Shown: positions 9,901 through 19,786 of the stretch, piece by piece
How positions within the stretch are numbered: position 1 is the stretch's first letter
How the letters are laid out: each line of letters opens with the position of its first letter
NCBI GenBank assembly: GCA_023374045.1
Contig: CM041776.1
Location: forward strand, 471,561,375 to 471,625,374
Origin: Limonium bicolor
Lineage: Eukaryota; Streptophyta; Magnoliopsida; Caryophyllales; Plumbaginaceae
Direction: 5' to 3'
Length of the DNA stretch: 64,000 nucleotides
Notes under the pieces: model-generated
Told to the model about the DNA's origin: nothing
What the model saw: only the letters and a program-made list of their open reading frames with translations
Databases searched by the model: none
Made by a program: the position numbers and the translations under genes

Positions 9901-12407
9901 AAATACATAAACATATGATATTGGGTATGGTATACATTACATAATGTTAATGGTCAAAATGGGATTAAAGGAAGTTAATGGGCTATACCGAGTTAACAAG
10001 GGTTGGAAAATGAATTTTAGACTAAGGTCTATAATGTTATAATGTTATAGCATTATATGGTTTTAGGTGGAATTATATGAGTAAGGATATTCCCACATCA
10101 AGAATGTGGCAAACTATAAATAAATGGGATTTATAACTAAGGTGTTTATGGAATAAACCTTAGGAGTTGTAATTATACAACATAAAATGTTACATAATAT
10201 TAGGATAATAATCTTATATAAGTTGTATAGTATAATACAACTAATGGGAATATCATCTAATAAAATATAAAATGTAACATAAAATTAAGAGTTTATGAAA
10301 CTCATGAGAATTACCTACGTGGTAAAAATATATACATACACAAAAAACAAGTATTAAGGTGATATATATATTTTGGTTGAAACCATATGATTTAATGGTG
10401 GTGGTTATTTGAAAAAAATATATAGTTACGATATAAGTTATGAATTTTAGAATGCAATATAATATAAGAATGCATGCATACATGCACTATAGGTTACGTA
10501 CCTAAACTAGATGGGATAAGATTAAAAGAATATAAGAATTAAACTTACAGTTGAATGTTTTGACTTACGCGTTTTAAGTAACAAAGCCGACTGTTTTAGA
10601 GAAACCTGTAACAACAACTGTAGAAAACAGGGGTGAACTGTCGGGGTACTTATATCGGAAATACCGGAGTAGTTAGTCATGGAGTCTGACTTATAGTTTT
10701 AATACCGTTTAGATTATACTTCTGACAGGACGCTGACAAGCTAGCGGACTACACGGAGCATAGGATCTTGCTGATTCATACTCCACCGTAATACGATCAG
10801 GGTGAACGGTATGTAAAGGGGTTTGATCCGAGTTGTCCTAAGGTTGCTCCTTGGCTCGGATTTGGTTGATATAACTTTTATGTTGTTATGTGTCTCTGAT
10901 TGTCTCTGAGGGCTTCCTCAGTTCAGACTTCTTTGTGATCTGTGATAAGATTGTTTGTCTGAATGTGATAATTAATATGCATGAACTGTATATTTATAGC
11001 TGCTTATTATTTACGGTTGTTGAGTTAACAGTATTGGTTCGTATATATGAACCTATATATAAAACGAACTAGCGGCTATGGTGCTATCCTATATGAAATA
11101 TAAGGAACGTCAGTAAACGTTGTAGCACTAGGATAATAACATATACATATTATCCAAGACTTTTATACGGAGCATTGGCCTTTCTATACGCCGCTCTCGT
11201 ATCTAACACTGGATCCCGAGTTTACAGACTCCGGATTGGACTAATGACCTTAGTCTGCTGTGTTAGAAAATTTGGTAATGCGATGCGATGGTATAATTAA
11301 TTAATTAATTAAGGAAGTAAAGCCAAGAGGATGTGGCTCTTGGTGCGCGCTGTGATCACAAAACGATACCAGGATGTCCGCGTACGGGTCCGCAAGTATC
11401 AGAAAATTTCCCGTGAGCTAGAATGGCTCGTTGGTCGGAGACTCTACCGTTGGAGTGGCTACTGCCGTGGGTGAACCGCCATAATATATGGGTAACTAGA
11501 GACATGTCGTTTTAACGAGACATTGTCACTAGGTATTACTGAACAACTAAAACAATTGAGACTTATACAGTGGCGAACAATACCATGGACGAGACTAATA
11601 CTTGTTTATTATTCTCGTTGTTTTCGCTTTGTTGTTCATTGGTTATACTTGTGGTTATTTTATTGTGTGTTGATGGTTGGATGGAGCTACAAGGCTAAGG
11701 TAAATTAAATATGAAAACGGTACGCTACGGCGAATGTACATTGTACATTATATTGTTATTACTCGATACGTTCGATATATAAATGTTGTATGGATAATTA
11801 AATGAATGCTTGGATATTTGGATGGATGGTTGAATGTTTATGGATATTTGGATGGATGGTTAAATTTATTATGCATGTTTATTACAGTATTGAATATATC
11901 TGTAAAATGGTAAAGCATGAAACCAATCTAATAACAAGATGGTTAAAATGACAAGTGACCATTAGGGTCCAGGCCCAGCATACTCAGCGTCTATCGCTGA
12001 TACTACACCATTACTGGTTGTTGATCATTGTCGGAGCTGAAGAGCAGGTACAGGGTAATTGGAGTTTTGCTTTTGTTACCGCACATGGAGTTCATTTGGT
12101 TTAGCAATGAAGATGGTGTAAGGTCTTATGGTAAGGTATGTATTTTTCAGGATTGGGTAGATGCTCACTTGTCGATGTTTATGATTTATGGACTTAGTAT
12201 GATGTATAGGAGTTTCTCGTTATCACTGCGGTTAGCAGTTTGTTTATTTTGGAAGTTGGATGTAGTTTGGCTACGTTGCTCGCATGGGCGAGTAATGGCC
12301 GGTGACACCCGAGTGAGTTTTGTAATTGTTATTTATTTTCAGTTGCGAGACGTTTTAATTATTGCTACGTGAGGGATTATGTCGTGTTTATGGAGAGGGG
12401 TGTTACA
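6992..12407 (+). mobile_element. 5.4 kb solo LTR of a LARD-type element
   Basis: The segment starts TGAAATACCCC and ends GGGTGTTACA, the same termini (in reverse) as the LARD-1 and LARD-2 LTRs. It is bounded by identical 5-bp duplications GGAAC at 6987-6991 and 12408-12412. Neither a primer site nor a polypurine tract adjoins it, so it is a solo LTR left by recombination between the two LTRs of a complete element. It is AT-rich with no supported gene. A stem-loop conserved in the other LARD LTRs lies at 12276-12295. Confidence 0.9.
12276..12295 (+). other. Conserved LARD LTR stem-loop (solo LTR copy)
   Basis: Arms TTGCTCGC and GCGAGTAA enclose the loop ATGG, 112 nt before the LTR end. LARD-1 and LARD-2 have the same structure at the same distance with different arm sequences that remain complementary. 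Confidence 0.6.
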
Positions 12408-12412
12408 GGAAC

Positions 12413-12473
12413 CGTCTTCAGGATTTCCGGTTCTCGGAATCCACCGTATGACAGGTTCCTTTTCTTATGAGGT
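12413..12473 (-). mobile_element. LARD-1 interior, middle segment
   Basis: A 61-bp remnant between the solo LTR and the Ogre-like element. It ends with GAGGT (12469-12473), one copy of the Ogre-like element's TSD, and continues at 22702 in the unbroken ancestor. Confidence 0.75.
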
Positions 12474-13235
12474 TGTTATACCCAAAATTTCAACCCCCTC
12501 GGAGTAGTCTCTAAGGCATACGTGTTACAAAGGGCAAAATGGTCAAAATGCACCGATGCAGGATTTTCCAAGGACATTCTCGGGATTTTCTATTTTCATA
12601 TGACTTGTTCATTATCTCCAAACACTTCCAAATATCATAGTCATTATGAAAGGTATTTCATGATTTTCTGATAATATTTATTCTGGAAATTAAGCTTTTA
12701 ATAAGCTAGTTTCTTTAATAATTAACACATGAAATAACCTCAAAATAGAAATAAAAGGGTTTTCAAAATTAAAATAAAATTGTCACATGGTTAGCATGAC
12801 TACACACAGTCATAAACCTGAAATTATTTTATTTGGAACCTTATCCCAAAATTTAAAAGAGAAATTCAATCATTTTTGCAATTTTCTCTCTCCTCTGGAA
12901 AATACCGAAATCAAAACAAAATGTCATGAAATTTTAACACAGGGTAGAGGATGATTATTAGAGACTAATGCCGTTGGAATTTCGTAATTTCGACTTTCCA
13001 ATAATAAGTTATGAATTTTGGGAGATTCCAGATTGTGAGATTTTTATCTAATCGGTTATTTAACAAAATAACCCGATTCCAACTCTCAAAATTCCTAAAA
13101 ATCATTCTTTACCTTCAGTTAAATTTTCATAATTTTTATCGGCTTGCAACATATTTTAAAAAATCAGATTCTCTTAGAGCACAAAATCAAGGTTTTAGAT
13201 AAAAATTCTGTTCTATCAACTTGGCCATGCTCTTT

Positions 13236-13245
13236 CTATAAAAGG
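13236..13245 (+). promoter_or_regulatory. Ogre-like 5' LTR TATA box
   Basis: CTATAAAAGG, preserved in the other LTR at 21434-21443. It marks the likely U3/R border, leaving about 1.2 kb of LTR as R-U5. Confidence 0.65.
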
Positions 13246-13824
13246 CCTTCCAAAAAACGACCTAGGGCAGGGTAGATGATCCCCATAGTCAGAAAACACA
13301 GCCGTCTACTTGCCTCCCACGTTTTCAACACTCCCAACACCGAAACTCTACCGAAATCATCCCAAAATCACCAAAAACACATTTCTTCTCTCATTGAACT
13401 TCCAAGCATCAAAACACCACAAATACAGAACCAAAACGTGCTTAACAACACAAGGAAGAAGAGGTCAGAAGCTCGGGTCAAAGTCGAACCGGATCGGCCA
13501 CCAACGAAGCTTTCAGAGATTCCCGACGTGAAGGAACAACAAGTTTTCGAAATCAAAACAGGGTAAAAACCAAATTCTCTAACCCTTCTGGTCAAAATAC
13601 AATTCTGGTTGAAATTGCTAACCGAATTGATTTTTCCTTGCTTCTGAATTAAGGTTTGTTTGTGTTTCTGCCTTCTAACTTGTTCGTTAAGTTTCGCATT
13701 AAATTCGATTTCAAATTGAAAACTTTCAATCACTAACGTCTTGTACATCTTTCAGGCTACGCACCCATAAAATTTGAGCCAAAAACACCTTCGGGAACAG
13801 CCTCAACGCCGCCGTCCGAGGGCT

Positions 13825-14064
13825 GTCCGCACCCACGGACGTCATGTCCGGGGTCCCGGACTCACTGTCCGTAAGCCCGGACGCCCACGGACGGCGGCGG
13901 GATTTTTAAATTTTAAAAATTTAGGTTTTCTGATAATGTCCGGGCCCACGGACAGCCTGTCCGTGGCCCCGGACTTTACAATTTTCTGTTTTCTGTTTAA
14001 TTCGACTTTATTTTCATATAGGTTAACTGGGGTCCGTGGTTTCGGACGGTCCGTGGCTACGGAC
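13825..14064 (+). repeat. Seven GTCCG-N6-CGGAC dyads in the 5' LTR
   Basis: Modules of exactly 16 bp at 13825-13840, 13846-13861, 13867-13882, 13938-13953, 13959-13974, 14032-14047 and 14049-14064. Arms are invariant; the six central bases differ in every module. Linkers inside each group are 5 bp, giving a 21-bp period, except between the last two, where the other LTR retains a 5-bp linker. Confidence 0.9.
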
Positions 14065-14480
14065 CTAATTCTGCCTCCGAAACCCTAGTTTAGGTAATTT
14101 TAATTTCCACTTTAATTTTCTGCCAAAAAATGCTAAAAAAAAAAAAAAACAGAAGCTCGCGCACTTAGGTTAAAACGACTCGTAATAAGCCGTAATTAAA
14201 CCAAGTAGAGGAAAAACGACCTAGGAAGGGTAATGAAAGTAATTGAACCCTAATTAAGTCGAATATCAAGCCCCCGAACCCGAACTCTCCTTTCCTAATT
14301 TGATCTAGGTTAAAATTAGGTGGCGACTCGTAATAGGTTCCAGTGAGCTAGCTTAGGTTTTAATAATTATTGTTATATGACATAGTTATTAATCTTAGGC
14401 TATAAGTGGACCTAAAACCCGTTTAGATCCCAATCAAGTTAATCCACATAGGATAGGGTTTAAAATCGAGGCTCACAGAC

Positions 14481-14498
14481 TGGCGACTCTGCTGGGGA
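14481..14498 (+). promoter_or_regulatory. Ogre-like primer-binding site
   Basis: TGGCGACTCTGCTGGGGA lies 3 nt after the end of the 5' LTR. I recognise it as the Ogre-type site attributed to tRNA-Arg in the literature. Confidence 0.8.
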
Positions 14499-15701
14499 CA
14501 AACTTCTTAATTTTAACTTGCTTAATTTTAAGAAAGAGGGCTTAACTCGAAAAATGTTTATTTGTGGCTTTATTACATTGTTTGTTTACCTTTGTGCGCA
14601 CTTTAATTCCTGCACCTTTGCATCATATGAGTACGAGGGTCCACGCAAACCAGTTTTACCCCGGGACCCGTTTGAGGGTCCCCTGCCAGGGACTCACACC
14701 TTTTAGGTGATGTGAATAAGCGGGGGAAAAGAGGAGGGTGTCGTCTAACCACACCCCCTTAATACCTGGGCCTTAGCCCCAAGCGTTTTCCTGGCAGTGC
14801 CCTTACCTAGCCCTTTGTTTGGTCAGTCAAAGACCCGACCGTAGACGCATACCTTCAGGTGATGTGAAAAGAGTGGGGAAGCCCAAAGAGAATAGCGTGC
14901 AAGCCCTATTCCTTTGTGGTGACCTGGGCCCACGCCCCAAGCACCTCTCCGGATCGATCCATACCCGGTTCAATTTAAACATCTAGTGAGGACATGTTGA
15001 ATTTGTGTGGGCCTTGCTTGCTTGTGTGGTCGGCCCACTACCCAGCCTAGAGATTGATAGGAATTTCTCCTACATCAACCTAGCCCAACACGAATTGACA
15101 GCTCTATTTGTTTGCGGCCCGGAGGCCCTGTTTGGTTTAACATGTGAGTAGTTTGGGTCTCGGCCCAAAAGTTTAGATTTAGGTAATTTCTCTTCTGGCC
15201 CAATTTGAATTATCCAATTAGTTCTAGGCCCATAAAAAAGAAATTCACCTGAACTTGAAATAACTCACAAGTCCTTGAAATAAAATCTTTTTTAGAAACC
15301 ACCTTCTCTGACCCAAAGAAAGTTAGACCCATTCGTGATTTAGGGACCATTCCAGCTCATGTGCTTTACTTCAGGCCCAAACACATTCCGGCCCAAGGGC
15401 TCATTCCAATCTAGGTAGACTTCTTGTCATGGCCCTATGCCAAAATCATAGATCCAGGTGTCACCTCTTAGGCACAATCAAAGCCATCCGTTTAGATTTC
15501 AGTCCAAATTCCAGTCTAAAAGTACTCCATCCCAAACACCTCATTTTCTGGGCATCCTGGCCCACTTCCTTTCAGTATAAGCCTGTTTTGGTTTTCGATC
15601 TACCTTGTGAAACGTCATTTTAGCCCTAGTATCATTCGGCCCACTTCCTTTTGCCAGCTAATAATGGACACCTTGGAAACAGGTAGGCCTATATCCCGAG
15701 A
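14499..15701 (+). other. Ogre-like 5' leader, no supported gene
   Basis: About 1.2 kb between primer site and gag. It has short repeats of a phrase around GGCCCA and CTGGGCC but no long ORF. Ogre elements often carry an extra ORF before gag; none is intact here. Confidence 0.6.
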
Positions 15702-16748
15702 ATGGCAGAAGGAGGAATTCCAATCAGCACGGATGCTCGGTTAGCCATAGAATTCGATGAGATGCTGAAAAAGATTGAGCGCATGGAGAAGGCCAACAAG
15801 CCGGCCGGTTTTGATTACTTTTCCACTGGATTGTATCCCGAGATCGATCTCCCTCCAAAGTTGAAACTGCCAACACTTCCTCTGTACAAGGGTTCCTCCG
15901 ACCCACAGCTTCATTTGGCAATGTTCGATAGAGAAATGTCTATCCTTTTGCTGAACGATATGCAAAAGGCCAAGGTATTTGCTCGCTATCTTGATGAGAC
16001 TCCTCAGCGTTGGTACATAACTCGAAGGATGAATACCAAGACATACGAGGAGGTCTGTGAAGCCTTTCTGCATCATTTTGAGTACGCTAGAAGTTTTGGA
16101 GTCACCAGGGCTGATCTTGCAAGCACACGACAAACAGAAGGTGAATCAATGACCGACTTCGTCAAGCGTTGGAGGATGAAGGCAGCCGCTATGCTCACAA
16201 ATATGGACGAACAGGAGCAAATCCGAATGGTAATCAAGAATATGCGAAAGCAATACAATGAGAAGCTGAAACTCACATACTTTCCTAGTTTTGACTTGCT
16301 GATGGGACAAGTTGGTGTCCTAGAGGAGTTGATCCATAAGGGAGAATTAAAGCTTGGGGACTCAGAAGACACCGGAAATGGTTCAAGGACAGCAGCTTGC
16401 GTCCAAAGAGGCATCCAAAAGAGAACCAGGCAGCATGAGGTAAACACCGTTCGACGGCTAAGAGAATCAGGCTGGGCTATTGGAGCATCAGAGCCACCTA
16501 GAAAGAAACTCCGTCAGAGAGAGTTCACAGACATCGGCCGACCGTTGAGCCAGGCTTTTAAAAGGCTCCAAGAGCGAAGCATACTACAACCTCTCACCCC
16601 CCGGCCTGGGGTCCCTCAGAAAGGAAGGAATCTAAGTCAGTTCTGCCGGTACCACCAATTACCTGGCCACGACACTGAAGATTGCAAGGCTTTGAGGCAC
16701 ACGATCCAGGACCTCTTTGACCAGGGGTTTCGATGCGACGATATCTAG
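15702..16748 (+). CDS. Ogre-like Gag protein
   Basis: A single open frame of 348 codons. It has a short N-terminal segment with a coiled-coil-prone stretch (residues 18-35), then a retrotransposon gag capsid domain (about 55-215, including the phrase FARYLDETPQRWY and a later EGESMTDFVKRW), a basic linker, and a C-terminal CX2HX4HX4C zinc knuckle at residues 315, 318, 323 and 328. The frame ends 20 residues after the knuckle with no continuation into protease. Gag would form particles and bind element RNA; with pol missing, reverse transcription must be supplied in trans. The start chosen is the first ATG of the open frame; an alternative upstream ATG at 15664 is in another frame and is followed by a GT that could be a splice donor. 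Confidence 0.85.
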   Translation: MAEGGIPISTDARLAIEFDEMLKKIERMEKANKPAGFDYFSTGLYPEIDLPPKLKLPTLPLYKGSSDPQLHLAMFDREMSILLLNDMQKAKVFARYLDETPQRWYITRRMNTKTYEEVCEAFLHHFEYARSFGVTRADLASTRQTEGESMTDFVKRWRMKAAAMLTNMDEQEQIRMVIKNMRKQYNEKLKLTYFPSFDLLMGQVGVLEELIHKGELKLGDSEDTGNGSRTAACVQRGIQKRTRQHEVNTVRRLRESGWAIGASEPPRKKLRQREFTDIGRPLSQAFKRLQERSILQPLTPRPGVPQKGRNLSQFCRYHQLPGHDTEDCKALRHTIQDLFDQGFRCDDI

Positions 16749-18240
16749 GAGAATGCTTTTGTTAGAAATCACTTTAAATTCACAGTTCTTAGTTTAGACT
16801 TTAGAATATTTCGTTCCCATTCAGTTTTCCTTTTTAGAATACTTTGAGTAACTTTTCGATGTTTGTACTTAGTGTTATTCAATTTATTTGCCACTAATAA
16901 AGCTTTTGCATCCTTCACATCTTTAAGAAAATCATGTACAAATTTTTCGTAAATAAATGCTTTTTTTTCTAACAAAAAAAAGGGTTTGAATGCGTGTTTT
17001 GATAAAGGCACGTGAAACAATCATCTTCTTGCAATAGAACAAGACGATTCGTTTTTTTTCAAATGGGTGAACATGTCCGTCCAAACACCGTCACAGAACA
17101 TCTAAAACAATCCACAAAGCGGTCCAAATTCTACATCTGTTTAAGTGTTGTCATAAACCCCAAATCAATACTAGGGGCAATTTGAGCTCAGGTCCGTCGT
17201 CTTTAATATTTCGTTTAAGCGTGTGAGCTAGTCTCTGAGTGAAACTCATGAGAGTGTCTCGAGCGGAAAAACCATGAGCGAACGGGCGTGTCATTTTTAC
17301 ACGACTTCGGAAAGACCACATTCAAAGGTGAGGTAAACGGCATAACTCCGACCGAAGGAGACAATTTGTGAATTTACTCTTAGACCTGTGAAAAGTAACA
17401 AAGAGCGGATACACAACTATCAGGAATGACGAAGCGCCTAGGTACAGCACCACATAGCCAAAAGCTTGTGAACCCTGACATTAAACCCTAGGTACCCCCG
17501 CTGAGCCTTTCGTATATCCCTTTTTGACATTATGAACTCCACAAAATAACCCGGCCAATGATGAATGACCGACCCGGTGACCAAAGGAAGCGAGGAGCCC
17601 GACTCTCAGATAACATTCCCATCATTCCAAAGAAGCAATGCCGCTATCAGCATGACAAAGTGATCCGCAAATGGTCCCAAAGTGACACAGGATCAACAGA
17701 GCTCACATCAAAACAGCTCTCGAAGCCCAAAACCGGGAAACACAAGAACCCCGAAGGCAAAGCCAAGAAAGATTAAAACAAAAGGCAAACCCGAAGTGCC
17801 TCGAAGAAATCCAAATGACAAAAAGAGAAAAGGTGTAAAGGACAACTTCAAAAGTCCAGGTCCAGAAGCTCGAAAGCAACGTCAACATGAAGCAGCTAGA
17901 CGACTTCAAGACAAGGGAGATGAATCCAAGAGAAGATGCAAGGTGCAGCTTTGGTCACCCCTTTTAAGCTCCACATACCTCAAATATCCCTCCATGGTCC
18001 CGTTGTCTTTCATCACACCCTATGGCCACGTTATAAGCCTTAAAGACTTCCGACTTGATAGTTGTGTGTCCAATCACGTGAAAGTAACAGATCGAATGCG
18101 TAAATTCATCAAATATCAAATTCAATGGTCAAGAAGTTGTGACCGTAGGTGAGAAACGAGTGCAAGAATCAAACACTTTGAGTGTAAAGCACCACATCAA
18201 GACACAATCCTTGACCATGTGAGGATAAGACTTGTTCGCA
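16749..18240 (+). other. Region after gag where pol is expected, mostly non-coding
   Basis: No RT, RNase H or integrase motif is visible. An A/T-rich stretch (16760-17050) follows the gag stop; PPT-like GGGGCAAT occurs at 17174-17181. A lysine/arginine-rich frame at 17682-18152 (156 codons) has no recognisable domain and probably is not a gene. I interpret the region as 3' untranslated sequence left after loss of pol. Confidence 0.55.
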
Positions 18241-18264
18241 TGTTTAATCAAAGAAAATACTGGG

Positions 18265-18291
18265 GGCAATCGATCGTTCCGATCGATTGCC
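18265..18291 (+). other. Perfect 12-bp hairpin 1
   Basis: Arms GGCAATCGATCG and CGATCGATTGCC enclose TTC. The hairpin is preceded by ACTGGG and followed by ATGA, exactly like hairpin 2. Confidence 0.85.
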
Positions 18292-18331
18292 ATGAACTCT
18301 AGCTCAGATTGCCTTAAGGAACAATACTGGG

Positions 18332-18357
18332 GGCAATTGTTGGTTCCAACAATTGCC
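18332..18357 (+). other. Perfect 12-bp hairpin 2
   Basis: Arms GGCAATTGTTGG and CCAACAATTGCC enclose TT. The outer six pairs equal those of hairpin 1; the inner six are entirely different yet still complementary. Confidence 0.85.
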
Positions 18358-18407
18358 ATGACAACACCAACGGAAACCCAAAGCGTGGGCACCACAAACA
18401 CCACCAC

Positions 18408-18497
18408 GCAGGCCCACATAAGCCCTTACCACGTAGGCCCACATAAGCCCTTACCCTCACATCATACCACACATGCCCACATAAGCCTTAACCTCCA
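18408..18497 (+). repeat. Short AGG...ATAAG...CCT repeats
   Basis: Three imperfect copies of an AGGCCCACATAAGCCCT-like unit separated by CTTAC-rich linkers. AGG and CCT arms are 11 nt apart and the spacer contains ATAAG; the third copy has lost an arm. Confidence 0.6.
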
Positions 18498-18969
18498 CAC
18501 AAACACTCTCAGGCCCGTCACTGGTCTTACCTCCACAAAACATCAGCTCATCTTAATCCAAATCACCATCCAAAATCACACCCCAACCCCAGGCTTGTCA
18601 TAAATCCTGAACACCAGCAAAAGCTTTCAGCACCACAATGAACACCACACATTTCCATTAGTATCGTGTTCATCCTCTGAGAAAAAAATTGCAGGTCTGG
18701 AACTCTTAGTCAGGAAATGATTATTTCGCTTTCCTTTCTTAACAGTGTTTTTCTCAAGCATTGCCATGTTTGGCACATTTTCAGCTATTTCTTGCTTTGT
18801 GCAAATTTTCGGTTTTCGCAAGCACTTCAATTTCACTTTGCAATACTCGGGTAAACCTTGTCATCTCCATGTTTGGAACCTTAACAATTTGATCACAATG
18901 ACAATCATTTGCATAAAACGTGTTTTGCATCCTCACATCATCAAGCATACTGCATTTGCCTGGTCAAGT

Positions 18970-19465
18970 TTAGATGGATCTCGGTCTCCATAAGCAACCG
19001 AGTAGATTGGGTCTCGGTCTCCATAAGCAACCGAGTAGATTGGGTCTCGGTCTCCATAAGCAACCGAGTAGAATGGATCTCAGTCTCCATAAGCAACTGA
19101 GTTAGATGGATCTCGGTCTCCATAAGCAACCGAGTAGATGGTCTCGGTCTCCATAAGCAACCGAGTAGATTGGGTCTCGGTCTCCATAAGCAACCGAGTA
19201 GAATGGATCTCAGTCTCCATAAGCAACGAGTTAGGGATCTCGGTCTCCATAAGCAACCGAGTAGAATGGATCTCAGTCTCCATAAGCAACGAGTTAGATG
19301 GATCTCGGTCTCCATAAGCAACCGAGTAGATGGGTCTCAGTCTCCATAAGCAACTGAGTTAGATGGGTCTCGGTCTCCATAAGCAACCGAGTAGAGTGGG
19401 TCTCGGTCTCCGTAAGCAACCGAGTAGGATGGATCTCAGTCTCCATAAGCAACTGAGTTAAGATG
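18970..19465 (+). repeat. Tandem array of 15 hairpin monomers (about 33 bp)
   Basis: Each monomer has arms CTCGGT / ACCGAG around an 11-nt spacer CTCCATAAGCA (one copy has CTCCGTAAGCA). Five monomers carry CTCAGT instead; three of these have the matching ACTGAG, and two have a one-base deletion in the right arm. The array is part of the 3' untranslated region of the Ogre-like element, a region known in Ogre relatives to be hypervariable and repeat-bearing. Confidence 0.9.
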
Positions 19466-19483
19466 AGTCTCATCCCTAAACCT

Positions 19484-19745
19484 TAGGCACACATAAGACC
19501 TACCCTACATTCTATCCTTTTAGGCACACATAAGACCTACCCTACATTCAATCCTTTTAGGCACACGTAAGACCTACCCTACATTCAAATCCTTTCAGGC
19601 ACCCATAAGGCCTACCCTACAGGCACCCATAAGACCTCCCTTATTCATTCACTTTAGGCTCGTCATAAGACCTAGCACCATCCTTAGGTTCGTCATAAGA
19701 CCTGGAGTCATCCCTTTAGGCTCGTAGTAAGACCTAACACCACTC
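19484..19745 (+). repeat. Tandem array AGGCACACATAAGACCT-type
   Basis: Around five units of about 30-40 bp with arms (T)TAGG / CCTA(A) and an 11-nt spacer containing (C/G/A)ATAAG or GTAAG, followed by three diverged units in which the spacer is 12 nt (TTAGGCTCGTCATAAGACCT type). Confidence 0.8.
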
Positions 19746-19786
19746 CTTAGCTTACCTGCTTCCATTAAACACATTGCATTCATTTC

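Larger units (their letters stand above)
12474..14477 (+). repeat. Ogre-like 5' LTR
   Basis: Begins TGTTATACCC and ends GCTCACA. A TATA box is at 13236-13245. Downstream of it, in the part expected to be transcribed, lie seven GTCCG-N6-CGGAC dyads (13825-14064). The copy differs from the 3' LTR by scattered substitutions and small indels, including a deletion between dyads 6 and 7. Confidence 0.92.

Noticed and set aside
12028..12372. 114-codon ORF near the end of the solo LTR
   Set aside because: Inside an LTR, no recognisable domain, and the conserved stem-loop falls within it, so the constraint is on nucleic acid rather than protein.
13276..13748. Overlapping ORFs on both strands in the Ogre-like LTR
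   Set aside because: They are duplicated in the other LTR with indels that break the frames, and show no domain.
17682..18152. Basic 156-codon ORF after the Ogre-like gag
   Set aside because: Very Lys/Arg/Pro-rich with overlapping alternative frames; no retroviral motif. Not reported as a gene.
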